From: Syntrophales bacterium
GTDB taxonomy: Bacteria > Desulfobacterota > Syntrophia > Syntrophales > UBA5619
Length of the DNA: 17,328 nt
Direction: 5' to 3'
Assembly: GCA_028712015.1 (NCBI GenBank)
Contig: JAQTRB010000011.1
Location: 1 to 17,328 of the forward strand
The position numbers were made by a program, and so were the translations under genes. Of the stretch, positions 14,168 to 17,328 are shown one piece after another (position 1 is the stretch's first letter; each line of letters starts with the position of its first letter). The notes below the pieces were generated by a model that saw nothing but the letters and a program-made list of their open reading frames with translations, was not told the origin of the DNA and searched no databases.

Positions 14168-15963
14168 GCTCCTTCTTCCTCCGTAATGGCTTTGGATTTG
14201 CAGAGTTGGGCGCAGAGGCCGCAGCCGGCGCAAAGATTCCGATCGATGGCGGCTATCCCTTCTCTCCTGTTATTTTTTGTCTCGCTTGTGGTACCGAAAG
14301 GTTTACTGGCAGCCTTTTTCCAGGATATGGGAGGACAACCCAGACCGAGACACAGACGGCATCCGATGCATTTCACTGGATCGATTCGAAAAGGTTTTCG
14401 CCGAGCTGCCTGATCCCGTTTGAACAGAACGCAGGAACGTCTTGAAATGACGACGGACGGACCAGAACGGATCAGTTCCTCCTTGATAACGGCCCGCACG
14501 TCTTTCAGATCGTAAGGATCGACGATCCGCACGGTTTCAATACCCAAAGACTTTACAAGAGCGGCAATATCAACCGGCGTCGCCTTTTCCCCTTGAAGAG
14601 TCAAGCCGGTGGCGGGATGTTCCTGCATTCCCGTCATCGCCGTGGTCCGGTTGTCGCAGATGACAATAACGGCGTCGCTGCGGTTGTAGGCCATGTCCAG
14701 CAGAGGCGTGATGCCGGAGTGGAGAAAGGTGGAATCGCCGATGACACCGACCACCTTCCCCCTCCCCTTCTCCCCAAGCGCTTTGCTCATTCCGTGGGCC
14801 ATGCCGATGCTGGCGCCCATGCAAATACAGGAGTGAAGCCCTTCCAGGGGTTTCATGAAGGAGAGGGTGTAACAGCCGATATCTCCGGTGACGAACACCT
14901 TCAACTTGCCGAGAACGTAAAAAAGTCCGCGGTGGGGGCATCCGGGGCACAGATTCGGCGGCCGGGGGGGGATCTGAATCTCCGGGATCGATCTTGCGGA
15001 CTTTCTGCCGGTGATTGCCTCTTCGATGATCCCTGGATCGAATTCACCGGTATAGGGGAAGATCTCCTTTCCGGTCGCTTCGATTCCCATCGCCCGGATC
15101 TGCTCTTCCAGAAACGGGTCAAGCTCTTCGACAACGTATACTTTCCGGACCTGGCCGGCAAACTTCCGGATCAGTTTGACGGGCAGCGGGTACACCATGC
15201 CGAGCTTCAGATAAGAGTACTCGGGAAACACATCCTTGGCATAATGATAGGATATGCCGGCCGTGATGATTCCGATGTCGGTACGGTTGATTTCGATGCG
15301 GTTTTCGGGAAACTCGTCGGCGAACTCTTGGAGTTCCCGCATGCGTTTTTCCACTGCCACGCGTCGCTTGCGCGCGTTCATCGGGACCATCACGAATTTG
15401 TCTGCGTGGAAGCGGATGGACGTCCGGTCTTCGTAGGTCGACGGGTTCGCAACGGTCACGACGGACTTGGAGTGAGAGACCCTCGTGGTCGTGCGCAAAA
15501 AGACCGGTGTATCGAATTTTTCGCTCAGTTCGAATGCCCGCTGGATGAACGTCTTCGCCTCTTCGCTGTCTGCGGGTTCCAGCATCGGGATCTTGGCGAA
15601 TCTTGCATAATGCCGGTTGTCCTGTTCGTTTTGCGAACTGTGAAGCGATGGATCATCGGCCGTAACGATGACCAGCGCACCGTTCGTTCCCGTATAGCTG
15701 ACGGTGAAGAGCGGGTCGGCGGCTACATTGACGCCGACATGTTTCATCACCACCATTGCTTTGGCGCCGGACAACGCCGCTCCGATTCCGACCTCCATGG
15801 CAACCTTTTCGTTCGGGGACCATTCCGCATAAACCCCCGGATACTTTGCGAAGGCCTCCATGATCTCCGTGCTCGGCGTTCCAGGATATCCGGCAGCAAA
15901 CCGAACTCCGCACTCGTAAGCGCCGCGTGCGATTGCTTCATTTCCCGACATCAACTCCTTCAC
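14164..15963 (-). CDS. iorA: Indolepyruvate:ferredoxin oxidoreductase, alpha subunit
   Basis: This large cytoplasmic subunit carries the thiamine diphosphate site and two iron-sulfur clusters. The 599 residues contain an N-terminal pyruvate-ferredoxin-oxidoreductase-like domain (GNEAIARGAYECGVRFAAGYPGTPS), a TPP-binding domain with the GDS...N motif (VIGDSTFLHSG to VICDNR), and a C-terminal 2[4Fe-4S] ferredoxin domain. Cluster one uses CIGCRLCLGLGCPP; cluster two uses CAGCGLCAQLCK, where the usual proline after the last cysteine is lysine. The start is a GTG at 15963 preceded by GAGGTGAT, a very good ribosome site. The in-frame ATG at 15951 has its nearest purine-rich site too close. It overlaps iorB by 4 bp and follows the TPR gene by 52 bp. 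The enzyme points to an anaerobe that ferments amino acids or handles aryl acids. Confidence 0.97.
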   Translation of the reverse strand: MKELMSGNEAIARGAYECGVRFAAGYPGTPSTEIMEAFAKYPGVYAEWSPNEKVAMEVGIGAALSGAKAMVVMKHVGVNVAADPLFTVSYTGTNGALVIVTADDPSLHSSQNEQDNRHYARFAKIPMLEPADSEEAKTFIQRAFELSEKFDTPVFLRTTTRVSHSKSVVTVANPSTYEDRTSIRFHADKFVMVPMNARKRRVAVEKRMRELQEFADEFPENRIEINRTDIGIITAGISYHYAKDVFPEYSYLKLGMVYPLPVKLIRKFAGQVRKVYVVEELDPFLEEQIRAMGIEATGKEIFPYTGEFDPGIIEEAITGRKSARSIPEIQIPPRPPNLCPGCPHRGLFYVLGKLKVFVTGDIGCYTLSFMKPLEGLHSCICMGASIGMAHGMSKALGEKGRGKVVGVIGDSTFLHSGITPLLDMAYNRSDAVIVICDNRTTAMTGMQEHPATGLTLQGEKATPVDIAALVKSLGIETVRIVDPYDLKDVRAVIKEELIRSGPSVVISRRSCVLFKRDQAARRKPFRIDPVKCIGCRLCLGLGCPPISWKKAASKPFGTTSETKNNRREGIAAIDRNLCAGCGLCAQLCKSKAITEEEGA

Positions 15964-16015
15964 ATATCACCTCTCTCGGTTGGTCCCTGATCCTGAGGAA
16001 TGATCGATCACCGGC

Positions 16016-16693
16016 CTATCCCAAAATGGAAAGTTTTCTCTTCAGATAGAGCGTCATAAGCGGATCCGTTGTTTTGCCCAAGGCCTTCCGATAAAATTCC
16101 ACCGCTTTCGCAGGGTTGTTCAACGCCTCGTGAACTCTCGCAATGTTACTGAAGTTCAAGGCTTCGAAGGAAGACGCCGCGTTCGATTTAATCGCACTTT
16201 CGAAAGATTCCAAAGCCTTTGCAAAATCTTTCTTTGCCTCGTGGCAGGCGCCCAGTCCACTATACGCCAACGGGACCAAGTCGCTTTGCGCCGGAGACTT
16301 TTTGAGAAATTCCTGATAGGCTATGATTGCCGCATCAAACTCGTTTCGGTTGAAATAAAGATTCCCGAGGCGGTAATGGGCTGTAACGGCCGCATGGCTC
16401 CGCGGATACTCGTGAATGAGGTCCTTGTATCCCTTGATGGCTTCATTGTCCCCGGCGGGGGATCCTGCTTTCATCGCAGATTCGAATACACGGTTGTAGG
16501 TTTTGCCAGCGTTTGCCTCGTATTGAAGCTGATAGAGGTAAATTCCGCCTGCCAGCAGGATCGCCAGTAGAAAAATGGCCGCTCCAGCAAAAATTCGCGC
16601 ACGGTGCTTCTCTGCAAAGGTTCGTAAAGTGAGAACGAAAAGCTGTAGTTTGTCCGGTTCCAGGAGTTCCTTTTTTTCTATTTTGGATGCCAT
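16016..16693 (-). CDS. Membrane-anchored TPR protein (YfgM-like)
   Basis: This 225-residue protein has a short cytoplasmic, charged N-terminus, one membrane helix (about 34-54, FAGAAIFLLAILLAGG) and a periplasmic part with about three TPR repeats (near 100-135, 140-175 and 175-210). The layout is that of YfgM-like proteins, which in E. coli associate with the SecYEG translocon and periplasmic chaperones; sequence alone cannot show that this one does. The ATG at 16693 has AGGAG about 13 bases upstream, a long spacing. It sits 68 bp after the phosphoglycerate mutase gene and 52 bp before iorA on the same strand, so co-transcription is possible. I see no functional link to either. Confidence 0.85.
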   Translation of the reverse strand: MASKIEKKELLEPDKLQLFVLTLRTFAEKHRARIFAGAAIFLLAILLAGGIYLYQLQYEANAGKTYNRVFESAMKAGSPAGDNEAIKGYKDLIHEYPRSHAAVTAHYRLGNLYFNRNEFDAAIIAYQEFLKKSPAQSDLVPLAYSGLGACHEAKKDFAKALESFESAIKSNAASSFEALNFSNIARVHEALNNPAKAVEFYRKALGKTTDPLMTLYLKRKLSILG

Positions 16694-16761
16694 TGATGTA
16701 TTTTATCTCCTTTGCGATGGGATGGGCTGATCGGATTTTGTCCGTATAAATGTCGCGGATC

Positions 16762-17328
16762 CTAACAGGTGTTCTGTTCAAGAAAAGACTGCCAGTCGCC
16801 GATAAAATTCTCCAAAAAAAGATGCCCGGGAGTGATGAGAAAACCGGATCTTTCGGCATTGCACTCCGTGAAGAGTAATTTCCGAGCTTGATTTTCACAA
16901 GACCTCGAAGAAAAAACGGCAATGGGGCTGGGATCAGCGGTATGCGTTCTCAGGAAAATCGGCGTGGGATGGTCGCTTAACACCGCAATTCGGTAATCTC
17001 CAAAAGTGGGGATCTCGCGCAAGATCGTACCGACGACCTTTTCATCAAAATCTTCAATGGCCTTGATCTTGCCCTCAAGATTTCCCTCATGACCCATCTC
17101 GTCGGGAGCCTCCACGTGAATGAATATCAGATCGAGCTTTGCAAGGGCAGTCAGGGCGGTGAGCGCCTTGCCGACGTAGTTCGTGTCTATGTACCCCGTC
17201 GCTCCCGGAACGGAAATGACGTCAAGACCGGCATAGACCCCTATCCCATTCAGCAGATCCACGGCGGAGATCATTCCGCCGCGAAGGTTGAACCGTTCCG
17301 TGATTCTTTGTATCCGCGGAGCCCTACC
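16762..17328 (-). CDS. apgM: Archaeal-type cofactor-independent phosphoglycerate mutase, 5' end cut by window edge
   Basis: The C-terminal 188 residues are visible. The family interconverts 3- and 2-phosphoglycerate using two metal ions in an alkaline-phosphatase-like fold. The visible part carries GRAPR at the edge, ISAVDLLNGIGVYAGLDVI, the conserved GATGYIDTNYVGKA, and the metal-ligand segments VEAPDEMGHEGN and LSDHPTPIFLRTHT. The reading frame stays open through the last base, so the start lies beyond 17328; an internal ATG at 17274 is not the real start. A paralogous branch has been proposed to act as homoserine kinase, and without the N-terminus I cannot exclude it. The gene is followed by the TPR gene after 68 bp. 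Confidence 0.9.
   Translation of the reverse strand, partial: GRAPRIQRITERFNLRGGMISAVDLLNGIGVYAGLDVISVPGATGYIDTNYVGKALTALTALAKLDLIFIHVEAPDEMGHEGNLEGKIKAIEDFDEKVVGTILREIPTFGDYRIAVLSDHPTPIFLRTHTADPSPIAVFSSRSCENQARKLLFTECNAERSGFLITPGHLFLENFIGDWQSFLEQNTC

Noticed and set aside
14168..14233. Upstream extension of iorB (22 more codons)
   Set aside because: It lies inside iorA, is Arg-rich and not family-like, whereas the ATG at 14167 has a strong ribosome site.
14593..15990. 465-codon open frame on the plus strand, antisense to iorA
   Set aside because: It is a shadow of iorA, with low-complexity His/Asp/Gly-rich translation and no recognisable domain.
16001..16010. Perfect 10-bp palindrome TGATCGATCA between the TPR gene and iorA
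   Set aside because: It is too short and isolated to call an operator; no second copy was noticed in a promoter position.
1..17328. CRISPR arrays, insertion sequences, prophage, toxin-antitoxin, defence genes, tRNA/rRNA
   Set aside because: None were seen by eye on either strand; the genes are core metabolism, replication and envelope functions. Small or diverged elements could still be missed without a search.

Overview
The window looks like ordinary core chromosome from an anaerobic Gram-negative bacterium. My best guess is a member of the former Deltaproteobacteria (Desulfobacterota), perhaps near the Syntrophales. The pointers are iorAB (ferredoxin-linked 2-keto-acid oxidation), an archaeal-type phosphoglycerate mutase, a B12/radical-SAM protein, a UPF0280 protein, paired M16 proteases with signal peptides, and a YfgM-like TPR protein. 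This placement is an inference from gene content; no rRNA or other taxonomic marker is present.

Layout. (1) 1-4066, minus strand: a small two-helix membrane protein, a zinc-dependent M16 peptidase, a second M16 protein without the zinc motif, and a PhoH-family ATPase cut by the window edge. The genes overlap or lie close together, and a good sigma70-type promoter (4145-4173) precedes them. (2) 4196-5551, minus: a lone B12-binding-type radical SAM protein. (3) 5552-5781: a very AT-rich divergent intergenic region. (4) 5782-12505, plus: a compact run of dtd (D-aminoacyl-tRNA deacylase), a DUF1285 protein, guaB (IMP dehydrogenase), dnaE (replicative polymerase alpha) and a UPF0280 protein, with an 11-bp overlap and 3-bp and 6-bp gaps among the last four. 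(5) 12567-13514, minus: a CbpA-like DnaJ co-chaperone with its own promoter and a possible terminator. (6) 13586-17328, minus: apgM-type phosphoglycerate mutase (5' end cut by the window edge), a membrane-anchored TPR protein, iorA and iorB.

How the genes work together. The plus-strand run groups translation quality control, GTP synthesis and DNA replication. The M16 pair probably forms one heterodimeric envelope protease: one protein keeps the zinc ligands and has lost the R/Y pair, and its partner shows the reverse. IorA and IorB form one enzyme that oxidises aryl-pyruvates and passes electrons to ferredoxin.

I saw no CRISPR array, transposon, phage, toxin-antitoxin or defence genes, and no tRNA or rRNA. 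I do not see a clearly new system. The most interesting points are the complementary M16 pair with a long insert, the small membrane protein ahead of it, the guaB-dnaE operon with two uncharacterised families, and the complete set of apparent metal ligands in the DnaE PHP domain.
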